Assembly (NCBI GenBank): GCA_963575745.1
Contig: CAUYUJ010020673.1
Coordinates: 1 to 64,000 of the forward strand
Direction: 5' to 3'
Length of the DNA stretch: 64,000 bases
Origin: Prorocentrum cordatum
Taxonomy: Eukaryota > Sar > Dinophyceae > Prorocentrales > Prorocentraceae
Under the pieces are notes generated by a model. That model was not told the origin of the DNA and did not search any database. It saw only the letters and a program-made list of their open reading frames with translations. Numbering within the stretch: position 1 is the first letter of the stretch; each line of letters opens with the position of its first letter. A program made the position numbers and the translations under genes. Positions 43,080 to 54,209 of the stretch are shown piece after piece.

Positions 43080-43690
43080 GCCAGCAAACGACTCCCGGTC
43101 CCTACCACCGCTCGCATCACATCCCCCACTGTTGTTCCCAGCACCACTGTCCTCACCACCACTGTCCCCACTGGTTCCACCACCGTCCCTATTGTCCACA
43201 CCAGTGCCCCCACCACTGTCGCACTGTCCCCACTGTTCCCACCACTGTTCCCACCACGGTTCCACTCTCCCCACTGTCTCCACGGACCCAACCACTGCCC
43301 GACTATCCCCACTGTCCCCACTGTCCCACTGACTCCTCCGCTGTCCCACTGAGCTGTCCCACTGTTCCCACCACTGTCCCCACTGTCCCCACCACTGTCC
43401 CCACTGTACCTCTGTCCCATTGTCCCACCGCCGTCCTCGCCACCGCCTTTACCACTGTCCCCACCACCATTGTACCCTCCACTATCCCACTGTTTCCACC
43501 TCATTCCCACTGTCCTCACCACCACTGCCCCCGCCACCACCGTCCCCACCACTGTCCACTGCCCCCCCTGTTCCCACCATTGTCCCCACCACTGTCCCCA
43601 CCACTGCCGTCCCCACTGCCCCACTGCCCCACCTGCCCCGCTCCCCTCACCACTGTCCCACCAACGCCGTCCCCACCACTGTCCGCGCCC
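43080..43690 (+). repeat. CCACTGTCCC minisatellite
   Basis: About 600 bases of CCCCACTGTCCCCACCACTGT variants. Open frames (Pro/Thr/His/Cys strings) are artefacts. Ends in long G runs at 43708-43730 and 43767-43780. Confidence 0.95.
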
Positions 43691-43954
43691 CCACTCGGTT
43701 TTCGAGGAGGGGGGGGGGGGGGGGGGGGGGGCTCCAGCCCACCCAACCCCTTTTCATGATGAGCTGGGGAGGGGGGGGGGGGACCCTCGCCCTCCACCTT
43801 CCGCACCTTCCGTTCGCGACCTTCCACCTTCTTGCGCTTTGCTTTTTAGAAGTTATAAAGAATTACAGCGGGTGTTCATGAGTTTCGCGGAATAGCTTGG
43901 ACTTCAAACGAATTCCAAAGACACGCAAAGACATTCTGAGACACCGTTGCCTTT

Positions 43955-44510
43955 CACTTATAGTTGCCGTCATCTCTCGGCTTGTCGGCATCGTTCTTGT
44001 CGAACTCACCATCATCGTCATCGTTATCATCACCGCCCTGACCATTAGCACATTCAGCATCATCATCATCATTATCATCTTCATGGCCATCACCATTATC
44101 AGCCGTCCGAACAAACATGCGACCACCACCATCTTCGTCATCATCACAATCATCAGCGGAAGGTTCGCCATCATCATGTGCATCCGCATGGCCGTTATCA
44201 CAGTCATGGCCAGCACCTTAATGATCATCCTGACCATCAGGAATATCACCCTATCACAAGTATCAGCTCGCCGTCCTAACCATCATCATCAACAGGGCCG
44301 TCATCATTATAATAGTCACCGTCACCGACGTATTCACCATTAACCACAGCATCGCACGCATCATCGTGGCCATCATCACCACCAGCGTCGCCATCACCAC
44401 ATTCGTCATCATCGTCATCATCACCATGGGCATCGCTATCACTTTATAGCCATCGTCGGCATCACCACCGTCATCATCGTTGATCCCGTCATCGCCGTCG
44501 ACGTTGAATG
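43955..44510. repeat. Degenerate CAT/ATC array
   Basis: Imperfect CATCATCATCACC sequence, more diverged than the arrays at 27.8-30.7 kb. No gene. Confidence 0.85.
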
Positions 44511-46737
44511 GGGGTATGCGGGGCACGGAAGGCGCGGAGGACGGAGGAGGAATGAGGAAGGGACAGACACGGCGATGATAGCCCAAGATGACCTCAACAT
44601 GGCCCACGACACTCCAATATTGCCCAATGCGGTGTCCAACATGCTTCGCGATACCCCAAGACCACTCCTAGACGGGCCCAAGTGGCCTCGGGGCCTCCGA
44701 AAGAGGAAGCGGTGGATGAGCCCCCCGACTGGTCATCGCGACGTGGATGGCGCGGGAAGGGTAGGGCGGCCCACAAACTCTATAGGGCGCAGGTGGTCTA
44801 GGGCACCGCGTTCTTCCCTTTTTCGGGGAGGGGTTCGCCCGTCTCTGCCCCCTCTTGGACCTGGACGGGTGGTTTCGCGAGCGGCCAGCCACAGAAAGAG
44901 GAGCGCGAAACGGGGGAGGGGGAGGCGAGGGAGAAGGGAGGGAGAAGAGGAACACACAAAAGTAGCAAAAGAAACGGAAGGCCACACCACAACGCGCCTT
45001 TGGTTTGCCCAGGCGCACGCGCCCGCTTCGAGCCACACAAGCGCGAGCGCGTGGGGCGTGCCGATCTGCCCCCAGAAGTGAGCGGGCGAGCGCGGTGTCC
45101 GCAGCCACCAGTGGGGCGGGCGCGACCCCCGTGGCGGGCAGAACCACCACAGGGGCCACGGACCAAACGCACGCACGCACGCGCGCCGCGCAGCCCATGG
45201 CGGGCGCGCGGCGGGCAACCCCAGGGTGGGCAGGTCGAAAAAGCGCGTGGGCGGAGCGGTGTGCACTGCTCAGCTGGGGGGGGGTCCTGGTGGTTCCGCA
45301 GGGAGGGCGGCCGCCAGGGCATCCTCCCCAGTTTCCCACTCCGGCAGCCAGATTGCCATCTGGCTCGGGCCGCTGCGAAGAGGAGGGGAGGGGAGAAGGC
45401 AGGGAAACGACAGAAAGGCAGGAGTGGAGAGGGGGGAGAGGAGGGGAGGGGAAGGGAAGAGGAGGAGGAGGAGGATGGATGGATGTGCTGATGAGGGATA
45501 TGGGAGAAAGATGCCGACTAGGATAAGGAGGGGAAGGATAAAGAGGAGGAGGATGGAGGAGGAGGAGGGCGAACTACAGGGCTAGATCTAGCCTCGAGAC
45601 CTCATGGGTGCCTCTCGGAAGTGTCCCCAGGCCCTGTAGGCCATAAGCTGCCAATGGCAATGGACTCGCACACGCGCCCCTGGCTGCCCCCCAAACGTTT
45701 GCTTGCACTCGGGGGCCCGCGCTGTTCCCAGCCATCCAGTGGCGTTCGATCCTCTTATGTACTGAACACGCATCGCCCCGTGTCTCCTCATTCCTCCCTG
45801 ACCCCCTGCTCTCCGCATGCCCTCCGCATGCCCTCGTCGTCATCAACATCGCCACCGCCATCAGCATCGTGCCCCCGCCATTCGCGCACGCCCCTCACAC
45901 GTTTCACGCCACCCATAGGGAGCTCCATCAGAGGTCCCAACGGTGAGCTCCCATGCCCCCAGCCCGACACTGCGGCGCACCACTCACGCGCTCGCGGCCC
46001 CATGGGGAGCCATCGGAGGCCCCGGCAGGAACGCCCCCACGCCCCCGCGCTACGGCTCTAGTGGGCAAGCCGCCATGCCCCAAACCGCCACTCTGACGCG
46101 CCCCTCGCGCGCGCCCTGGCCCCGTGACGGGCCCCCCGTCGCTTCGTGGCCAGGGGGGCCCCGCCGACAGTCATGGCCCCTCCTTCCCCCGAGCAAATGA
46201 TTCGCGCCGCCATCTCGCCACTGGCACACGCCCCTCGCACGTTTAAGACCCGAGGCGCAGCGCGGGTCCTCGCGGGAGCCGGGCGCGCATGGCGGGCCGG
46301 CCGAGGTTTCGCCGCGCGGCCGCGTCGCCCGCGTCTCGCCGAAAATTCGTGTACTTTGCGAAAACCAAACGAAACAGCGCAATCCAATCGTAAACTCAAT
46401 GAAACCAGCGGAAACCGATTGAAACTTTGAGCAAACAGCGGGAATCGTGCAAAACCTATAAAATCACAGCGAAATTCAAAACAGTGAAGATTGCATGAGA
46501 AACATCGCTTCAGTTCGCAATGGTTTTCCATAGTTTTCGTTACATGTCTCTGAAGTTCAAACAGTTTCGCTACGTTTTGACATATGTTTAGCATGGATTT
46601 CCAGCTTTGCTTGCGGGTTCCATGCAGGTTTTCTTAAGTTTTATTTAGATGTTCGACTATTTCCAACGATTTCCCAGAGTTTCTAAACGTTTCCCAGACG
46701 TTTCCTCGGGCTTCTGGGTGCGATTTGGTGTCTCTGC
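44511..46737. other. GC-rich spacer without a supported gene
   Basis: 44580-44720 is CCCAAGATGACC/GCCCAAGTGGCC low complexity. 44880-45570 is GGAGAGGAGG-rich. At 45870-46260 units like CCGCCATTCGCGCACGCCCCTCACACG recur (45880, 45970, 46085, 46205). 46350-46700 is TTTC/GAAAC-rich and AT-richer. Frames on both strands are Arg/Pro/Gly strings with no domain. Confidence 0.5.
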
Positions 46738-47025
46738 GTGTCTGCAGATGTCTTGGGATGTCTTTCGATGTCTTTGGGTGTCTTTGGATGTCTGCGAAGT
46801 GTCTGCGCGATGTCTCTGGGGTGCCTGCGGGCGCGCTGCGAGTGTCTTTGGATGTCTTTGGATGTCTTTGGATGTCCTTGGATGTCCTTGGGTGTCCTTG
46901 GATGTCCTTGGATGTCTATGGTGTCTTTGTATGTCCTTGGATGTCCTTCAATGTCCTTGGATGTCCTCGGATGTCCTTGGACGTCCTTGGATGTCCTTGG
47001 ATGTCCTTGGGTGTCCTTGGTGTCG
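46738..47025 (+). repeat. 12-bp minisatellite GGATGTCCTTGG
   Basis: About 24 copies of GGATGTC(C/T)TTGG leading straight into the 42-bp palindromic satellite. Confidence 0.95.
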
Positions 47026-48212
47026 GGCCGCGAAACTCAGACACGCGGCCGCGATGTCTGAGTTTCGGGCCGCGAAACTCGGACATTCGGTGGCGATGTC
47101 TGAGTTTCGGGCAGCGAAACTCAGACATGGGGCCGTGATGTCCGAGTTCGGGCTCGCGGAACTCAGACATGAGGCCGCGATGTCTGAGTTTCGGGCCGCG
47201 AAACGCGGACATGGGGCCGCGATGTCTGAGTTTCGGGCCGCGAAACTCATACATAGGGCTGTGATGTCCGAGTTCCAGCCCGCGAAATTCAGACATGGGG
47301 CCGCGATGTTTGAGTTTCGGCCCGCGAAATGCAGACATGGGGCCGCGATATTTGAATTTCGGGCCGCGAAACTCGGACATTTGGTGGCGATGTCTGAAGT
47401 TCGGCTAGCGAAACTCAGACATGCTGCCGTGTTGTCTGAGGTTTGGCCCGCGGAACTTAGACATTCGGCCGCGGTGCCTGAGTTCCGGCCAGCGAAACTC
47501 AGACATGGGGCCGTGATGTTTGAGCTTCGCTTGCGAAGCTCAGACATTCGGTCGGGGTGTCTGAGTTTCGGGCCGCGAAACTCATGCATAGGGCCGTGAT
47601 GTCCGAGTTCCAGCCCGCGAAATTCAGACATGGGGCCGCGATGTTTGAGTTTCGGCCCGCGAAATGCAGACATGGGGCCGCGATATTTGAGTTTCGGGCC
47701 GCGAAACTCGGACATTTGGTGGCGATGTCTGAAGTTCGGCTCGCGAAACTCAGACATGCTGCCGTGTTGTCTGAGGTTTGGCCCGCGGAACTTAGACATT
47801 CGGCCGTGATGCCTGAGTTCCGGCCAGCGAAACTCAGACATGGGGCCGTGATGTTTGAGTTTCGCTTGCGAAGCTCAGACATTCGGTCGGGGTGTCTGAG
47901 TTTCGGGCGCGCGAAACTAAGACGCCAGTCGTGGCGTCTGAGCTTCGGGCGCGCGAAACTAAGACACCAATCGCAGAGTCTGAGTTCTGCAGCGCGAAAG
48001 TCAAACATTCGGTAAGGGCGTAGGAACTTCGTCGCTTGAAATTAATACACACACGTAATGCTTACATTTCGCGGGCCGTAGCTCATGCACCGCGATAGGA
48101 TGTCAGAGTTTCGGCTGCGCGAAACTGAGACTCCAGTCGCGGTGTCCGAGTTTCGCCGCCCCGAAACTCAGACATTCGTCCGAGGTGTCCGAATTTTGGC
48201 CAGTGAAAATCA
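47026..48212. repeat. 42-bp satellite made of hairpins, ~28 units
   Basis: Unit: GATGTCTGAGTTTCGGGCCG followed by CGAAACTCAGACATGGGGCC and two more bases. TGTCTGAGTTTCG and CGAAACTCAGACA are perfect 13-base inverted arms around GGCCG, so every unit is a hairpin. A higher-order copy of 335 bp (8 units) links 47243 and 47578. Being 14 codons long and nearly palindromic it leaves both strands open for hundreds of codons (MSEFRAAKLRHGA-type repeats), which is not evidence of a gene. Confidence 0.95.
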
Positions 48213-48702
48213 AGTGACGCCACCCCCAGGCTGTAGCGGACACAGCGTGACTTGCGCGACATAGCTAGCATAGCAAGCCTACAACGCGTAGTTGACACAG
48301 CAGGGTTCCGCGCCGACGTGTTGTTAATTCCAGTTCAACGCTTATGTGTTGTACGACTGCGTTACCATTGTGATGGTACCGCATAGCGTTCACCCATGGC
48401 CCCCGTCATGCGCGTTGGACCACATAGAGTGCACAGCATAGCATCTACACCCAGAACCAACATTTGCGGCAGCCATCCCACCAGCCCTTAATGGCGCAGG
48501 TGGTATAAGGGGTTTCCCCTTCCAAACCCTTTCTATCTGAGCGGGGAGGGGGGCGGCGAGACGTTGGAGCGGCTACGATGGCACAGTGCGGCTCCAGGGG
48601 GGCTTCGGAGAGCCCAATATGGCCCCCACGATGGCCCAAGATTACCCAACATGCTCCAATTTCTCTCTCTCTCTCTCTCTCTCCCTCTCGCTCCCTAGGT
48701 GC
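48213..48702. other. No recognisable gene
   Basis: Unique-looking sequence with a GCATAGC fragment near 48436 and a CT run (48661-48690). Confidence 0.4.
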
Positions 48703-49420
48703 CACGAAGCGGGTGAGGGATGTGTCGACATGGGTGTGGGCGGGGGCGCATGCGGGCGGTGGCACTGGAGCTTTCGGTGGAGCTCCTCCTCTGGAAACGA
48801 AACGCGTGAGGTGTGCGCCGAAATTGGTGCGGGGGGCGCATGCGGACTTTTGGCGCTGGCTCCTCTGGTGGAGCTCCCTGCGAGGGGTCTGCCGAAATGG
48901 GTGTGGGGGGACGAATGTGCGCGGTGGCAGCGGTGCTTTCGGTGGAGCTCCCTAGGGCCACGAAGCGTGTGAAATGTGTGCCGAACTGGGCGTGGGGGAC
49001 GCATGCGGGCGGTGGCACTGGGGCTTTCGGTGGAGCTCCGCATGACGCCACGCAACGTGCGAGGGGGCCTTCGGTGAAACTTTGTAAACGTGTCGGGGGG
49101 GGGCAGTGAAATTGGTCGGGCGGACGCGCGCGGGCGGCGCCGCTGGCACCTTCGGTGGGGCCCCCTTATTGGGCCACGAAGCGTGTGAGGGGTGCGCTGA
49201 AATGGGCGGCGCGGACACATGCGGGCGGCGCCATTGGGACCGAATGTCCATGAGACCACGCTGTTAAGCGGGTTGCCGCAACCAGTGGCGCGGACGCATG
49301 CGGGCGGCGCCACTCGGACCTTCGGTGGAGCTCCCTAGGGCCTAGGGGGCAGCGGATCGTATGAGGGGTGTGCGGAAATCCGTGGTGCGGGCACATGCGG
49401 GCGGCGCCACTGGGACCGTC
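48703..49420 (-). repeat. ~84-bp tandem repeat
   Basis: About seven units marked by TTCGGTGGAGCTCCCT (48773, 48860, 48940, 49027, 49153, 49322) and GCATGCGGGCGGTGGCACTG. In reverse complement the core CCGCCCATTTC(A/G)GCGC(A/G)CCCCTCACA matches a segment of the R repeat and the units at 45.9-46.25 kb. Confidence 0.9.
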
Positions 49421-49444
49421 GGCACGAAACGTGTGAGGGTTGTG

Positions 49445-49790
49445 GGAGGCGAGTCGTCATCATCGCCGTCATCGTCGTCATCATCATTGTTCTCATCATC
49501 GCGATCATCACCAGTGTTGTCGTCATCCTCGTCATAATGGGCATCATCACCATAATCGCAGCACGGTCGATCACCATGATCACCACTATCATGTTCGTCA
49601 TCATCGCTGTCAGCACCACTTTCCTTACCACCACCATCATCGCCGCTATTGCCATCGTTATCATCATCACCACCACCACCAACAACATCATCATCATCGT
49701 CATCATCAGCATCATCGTCGTTTACGTCGTCATCGTCATCATGTACATCATCGTCACCAGCATCACCACAATCTGCAATCATCTATAATT
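49445..49790. repeat. Degenerate CAT/ATC array
   Basis: CGTCATCATCATC sequence like that at 43955-44510. Followed by CAGACATCCACAGACACGCA repeats to 49870. Confidence 0.85.
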
Positions 49791-49882
49791 CGCAACTACA
49801 CAAAGACACAACACAGACATCCACAGACACGCAAGACATCTACAGACATCCGCAGACATCGAGAGATACCCAAAAATAAGCG

Positions 49883-50009
49883 AAGTGACCTTCCTTCCGG
49901 AAGGTGCGGAAGGTGGAAGGCGAGGGAAGGGTTCGAACTGGTAGTGACCCCCCTCGGTTTTCCGGAGGGGGGGGGGGGGTTCGAACCGGTAGTGACCCCC
50001 CCCGGTTTT
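49883..50009 (-). repeat. Inverted copies of the 43.0-43.8 kb end sequences
   Basis: Holds GGAAGGTGCGGAAGGTGGAA with GGCGAGGG and two copies of TTCGAAC(C/T)GGTAGTGACCCC. Confidence 0.9.
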
Positions 50010-50370
50010 ATTGAGGAAGAGGAGGAGGACAAGAACGAACGATGAGGACTTCAGGGCGAGGGGAAGCCCCCCCCCCCGCTGGACCCCCCGGCCCCACTCC
50101 CCCTTGTCCTCCTCCTCCTCCTCATCCTCCCTCTCACCCCCCTCCTCCTCCTCCTCATCTCATCCTCGTCCCCCCAGGGGTTCCCTGTTGAGCGGCGCGA
50201 GGCACGGCGCGGCACATGCATCGCGCCATCTTAAATATACATATATATGTATATATATACATATATATACGTATATTGTATTAGTATATTATACTATACT
50301 ATCGTATAGTATCCGATCTTCTCGCATGTAATATAGTATCCGATATATGTTTATCATAATGTATTGTTAT
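50010..50370 (+). repeat. R repeat, partial copy
   Basis: Landmark ACGAACGATGAGG at 50034, CT-rich block, GGGGTTCCCTGTTGAGCGGC, then the AT-rich segment expanded with TATATACATATATATACG. Ends in unrelated AT-rich sequence. Confidence 0.85.
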
Positions 50371-50536
50371 GACTCATGTTATACCATCGTTTCTTATATC
50401 ATTTACATTGTGTACGTGCATAGTATGTCTTATCTTATGTTATCACATCTGCACTACGATCATCTCAATACCAAACTTAAGTAATGCGCTACCTTATATG
50501 ATGTACACTTCTGCTACGATTACGATTATCATTACG

Positions 50537-50890
50537 CATTCCCGACCTAGGCTCTGCCTAGAAAAGTCCTTACTCTCTGTGCTTAAAGGGGCCGGCCAGT
50601 GGAAAGCGACCCAGGCGGTTCCCCCGGCGTCCGCCCCGCGGTTCCCCCAGATACGCCCACTTAGCTTCGCGTTGCTTATCATATATTAGTTTATCATATT
50701 TCATCTTAGCTTAGGTTAGCTTCATCTTAGCTCAGGTTTGTCTTAGCTTAGTAGCTTACCTTCATCTTAGCTTCGCTGAGCTTTATCATAGCAGAGCACA
50801 GCATATCATAGCGTAGCACAGCATAGCGCAGCACAACATATCATAGCATAGCCCAACATAGCATAACATAAAGCGGCATAGCATTGGATA
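50537..50890 (+). mobile_element. E element copy 3, left end only
   Basis: TTCCCGACCTAGGCTCTGCC and GGGGCCGGCCAGTGGAAAGC are present, followed by GCTTAGC/GCATA repeats, but no right end before the next left end at 50893. Truncated or interrupted by copy 4. Confidence 0.75.
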
Positions 50891-50892
50891 GC

Positions 50893-51377
50893 ATTCCCTA
50901 CCTAGGCTCTGCCTAAAGGGTTCTTACTCTCTCTGCTGAAAAGGGGCCGGGCAGTGGAAAGCGCCCCGGGCGGTTCCCCCGGCACCCGCCCCGCGGTTCC
51001 CCCAGTTGCGTCCTCTTGCGTTAGCTTTGCGTATCTCATCTCCGATTCTTTAGCTTAGCTCTAGCTTAGCTTTAGCATATCCTTACCTTAGCTTTACGCT
51101 AGATTTAACTTAAATGTAGCTTAGCTTTAGCTTAGCTTTATCTTAGCTTTAGCGTAGCTTTAGCTTAGCTTTAGCTTAGCTTTAACTTAGCTGTAGCTTA
51201 GCTTTTGCTTAGCGTTAGCTTAGCTTGTGCTTAGCTTCAGCGTAGCTTTAGCTTCGCTTTAGTTTACATTTAGCTTAACTTGAGCCTTGCTTTAGCTTAG
51301 CTTTAGCTTAGCTTTACTGTTACTACGGATGCTGTTTTCCTAGGGGCTCCAACTCCTAGGTAGGGTCGCACTGGGGT
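50893..51377 (+). mobile_element. E element copy 4
   Basis: Left end ATTCCCTACCTAGGCTCTGC, AGCTTTAGCTT core (51050-51315) and right end CTCCAACTCCTAGGTAGGGT then CGCACTGGGG. About 485 bp. Confidence 0.85.
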
Positions 51378-52078
51378 AAATCTCTTCGTTCTCCTCTTCC
51401 TCCTCTTCCTCCCCGTCTTCGTCCTTCGTGTCGCATTGCTTTGCGTCGCCTCTCCATCGGCGCGTGAAGGTTGACGGGGGCGCGCGCGCCCCCATATGCT
51501 ACATTTGGGCAGAAAGAGGTACGGACCCCCCGAAGCATTCGCCGCCGCCTGAAACATCTCCGCAATTCACTCACGCACGAAGCCCCCGCCCAAGAGCGCA
51601 GGCACCCGAGGCGAAGCTCCTCGTCATCTTAGTCATCATTCTCCCACCTCCCTCATCAATCCACCACCCTCCTTCTCCTCCTCCACCTTCGATCGGCTCG
51701 GCTGTCCCCCTATTTGCCCCTGCGCTTCCCTGGTCGCGTAATCTGGCCTGGGCGTCGTTTCTGGATGGGCTGGCGGGGATGCGCGAAACGTCGAGAATTA
51801 GAAAGGTGGGCCCTCAGGGAACGGAAGAACGAATGGCACAAACACATAGGAAATGCCCATGTGTGAAATCATGCGTGGGAAAACAATACGCGACGATGGC
51901 GCCCTCTTCTCGGGCGTTGGAATCCCACCAGGGCCTCTCGGGAGCACATCCGGGACCTTGGAGGACAACGAGCGAATATGTTTCTCTTCGTTGTTCGAGC
52001 GAGCCCCGACGCAGCGGACTGTGACATCTAGTATGTTCTGCGCTCTAGCGGCAGAGTGTCCACGACCTCAGCAGCGCG
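51378..52078. other. No supported gene
   Basis: CT-rich start, then mixed sequence. A plus-strand frame 51428-52024 (ends in SLRCSSEPRRSGL) lacks domains and is Pro/Ser-rich; I leave it unannotated. Confidence 0.4.
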
Positions 52079-52807
52079 TCAGTCGCTCCTCAGTTCCCAA
52101 TGCCTCCACCTTGCATGCGGCGGCCCGTTGTCCGGGAGAGTATCTGGCTGAGAGTCTGGCGGGGGAGTATCGGGCGCTTGAGAGTCTGGCGGGAGAGCAT
52201 CTGGCTGCTGATCTAGCTGACAGGGCGGGAGAGTATCTGGCCGGTCTGGCTGCTGGTTGGCCTCGTCCTCTTCGCCGGACGGGATCTCCTCGATCGATGG
52301 CTGGCTTCCTCCCACTGCCGGCACGCCGGGCGCCGCCTCGGCAGAGGTCAGGAAGGTGCCCTTCAACTTTGGCTGCGTGGCTGGCCCCTGCTCGTCGTCG
52401 CTGATGCGCGGTGGTGGCCCCAGCGCGTCGGACTGCGTGGGCTCTGGCGCCGGCGCGTCGGTCCGCTGCTCCTGGGTCTCCTCGACTTGGATGATGATGG
52501 GCAGCAGCGTCGGATGATCGGCGGCCTCGGCGGCAGGCCCAGCAGCGTCGGAGGTTCCGGCAGCAGGCGTCGTCGTTGGAGGCGTCGGAGCGGGTTGTTG
52601 GTCAACGGGCGTCTTCGGCACCAGCGCGCTCGCCGGCGTCGCCGGCGGCGAGCCCGTCGGCGGCGTCGGCGCCGGGGGCGCCTCCACTGGCGTCGGGGGG
52701 AGGACGGTTGGGCGCACTGGGACTGGGCTCGCGTTCGGGGGCTGCTGTCGGAGATGCTGCGCCACGGCCTGTAGGGACATTACGATGAGGTTGAACGCTT
52801 CCTCCAT
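52079..52807 (-). CDS. Proline-rich acidic hypothetical protein
   Basis: 242 codons from ATG 52807: an amphipathic helix MEEAFNLIVMSLQAVAQHLR, then Pro/Thr/Ala-rich sequence with acidic patches (QVEETQEQRTDAPAPEP, EEIPSGEEDEANQQPD) and a short tandem of PDTLPP/PDSQ units at the end (DALPPDSQAPDTPPPDSQPD). Upstream the same frame stays open to about 52880 (SGERSDRAPGGGPDPPKRP), so an earlier exon is possible. It looks intrinsically disordered. Function unknown. Unlike nearby repeat frames it uses varied codons and has an ordered N-terminal helix, hence moderate confidence. Confidence 0.45.
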   Translation of the reverse strand: MEEAFNLIVMSLQAVAQHLRQQPPNASPVPVRPTVLPPTPVEAPPAPTPPTGSPPATPASALVPKTPVDQQPAPTPPTTTPAAGTSDAAGPAAEAADHPTLLPIIIQVEETQEQRTDAPAPEPTQSDALGPPPRISDDEQGPATQPKLKGTFLTSAEAAPGVPAVGGSQPSIEEIPSGEEDEANQQPDRPDTLPPCQLDQQPDALPPDSQAPDTPPPDSQPDTLPDNGPPHARWRHWELRSD

Positions 52808-52989
52808 CTGCTTGAAAGTAGGAGCAGGGCGTTTAGGAGGATCCGGACCACCGCCTGGGGCGCGGTCGCTTCTCTCCCCGCTGCATTAGCATCTGAATCC
52901 ACAAGAACCGCGTGCTCGATCCTAAGATCTCCGCTAGCTTTCGGCCTGGCCCAAACGAGCTTCACCAGAAAAGCAGAAGGCCAACAAGG

Positions 52990-53275
52990 CCAAACAAATT
53001 ATGCAACGGGTCTCGCATCATCATCATCATCATCAGCAGCATCAGCATCACCATCATCATCGTCGTCGCCATCATCATCAGTTATGATGCCGCCAGCTTT
53101 CTGTTGCCAATTGCCACCTGCCGCCGTCACTTGCCGCCCGCCTGGTGCTGCCCATAATCACCTTCGTTTTCATGTACAGTGTCATGCTCATGTTCATTTC
53201 CTCCATTCTCATCATCAGCATCGCCACCGTCATCATCGTCGTCGACCCCCTCGCTCATCGGTCTCCTAGTGGTTT
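52990..53275. repeat. CAT microsatellite stretch
   Basis: CATCATCATCAGCAGCATCA at 53010-53080 and again near 53200-53245. No gene. Confidence 0.8.
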
Positions 53276-53289
53276 GGTCTACCTTGATC

Positions 53290-53800
53290 ATCCACGCCTG
53301 CATGGGGCCCCTGAGAAGAGAGACCCTGGAGGAGCCCCCTGAAAACCCGTGGAATTTCTTGTCTTGTGGATGGTTGGGGACCCTGGAGACTTCTAGAAAC
53401 CCTTGGAGACCGCCCAGACCTGCACGCCCCTCACGTGGATCGCGGGGATGGCGGCTTGGCTGCTCGGTTAAGATTGGGTCAGGCCGAAAGCTAGAATGCG
53501 TTAGGTTGGGCGTGGTCGGGCGTCAGTTTGGCGTGGTGCGGGAAATCAAAGCAACAAGAGAGCCATAACCGCGTCTCGGCGACTGTCAATCCTCAGGTTC
53601 TTGATGCGTGATACAATGACAATAGCCAGAACCCTATTCGGCAACTCTCAATCTCCCATCTCTGGCATACCCAATCCAAGATTGCCTAAGATGGCGCCAA
53701 GACTGCCTAAGATGGCTCCAGGACTCCCTATACGCTGACTTCCACCCCAAGACATACCTAACCCAAGATTGGCTAGGATGGCGCCAAGAGTGCCTAGGAC
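53290..53800 (+). repeat. R repeat, diverged fragment
   Basis: Matches the R interior: CACGCCCCTCACGTGGATCG, AACCGCGTCTCGGCGACTGT, CCCTATTCGGCAACTCTCAA and AAGATGGCGCCAAGACTGCC, in the same orientation as the other copies but more diverged. Confidence 0.85.
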
Positions 53801-54209
53801 AATTCCAAGACAGCGTTGAATTGGCCCCAGCACTACGCTTACTTATACCCCAAGACCCCCCTAATCCAAGACATACTTCACCAAAGACATACATAATCCA
53901 TGCCAGACCTGAGACATGCGCCCATTGTTGTTGTGTCCAGCGCTCACAATCCCGGGCGCGTCTTGCACGCGCTCGCTCGCAGCGTGCGCTGCTGCAGACT
54001 TGCAAGGGCAGTTGCGGCAGTGGCGCGGTGCGACAGGAGGGGGGGGGGGGGGGGGCAGCGCCACGCCGAAAACTTTCGGGGGCAACAGCGTCGCCCACTC
54101 AGGGGGCCAGAACCAGGGGGGGCCATCATCATCATGATAATAATCATCTCTCTGCCAGCCCCGATACTATGTTCTCAGGGCTCTCAGTCCGCCATATCAT
54201 ATCACGTTC
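53801..54209. other. Spacer downstream of the DNA methyltransferase gene
   Basis: Ends of R-type CCAAGACATAC sequence, a GC-rich patch with a G run (54041-54055) and an AT-richer part before the methyltransferase stop. No gene. Confidence 0.45.

Larger units (their letters stand above)
42736..50009. mobile_element. Candidate ~7.3-kb satellite-rich insertion with inverted ends
   Basis: The block lies between the end of R copy 3 and a partial R copy at 50010. Its ends carry inverted sequences in mirrored order: GGTCACTACCGGTTCGA (42925-43060, outer) and CTCGCCCTCCACCTTCCGCA (43787-43810, inner) at the left, and their reverse complements at 49905-49930 (inner) and 49930-49995 (outer) at the right. 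The inside is satellites. No transposase was seen. A chance of unrelated repeats meeting remains. Confidence 0.4.

Noticed and set aside
44668-45339. 223-residue minus-strand protein
   Set aside because: Arg/Pro/Ala composition follows GC content, overlapping frames on both strands are equally open, and no domain is seen.
46649-48052. Proteins of MSEFRAAKLRHGA repeats on both strands
   Set aside because: The 42-bp unit is 14 codons long and nearly palindromic, so both strands read open with the same peptide style.
47026-48212. CRISPR array
   Set aside because: The palindromic units are contiguous and all similar to each other; there are no unique spacers, no cas genes, and the rest of the window is eukaryotic.
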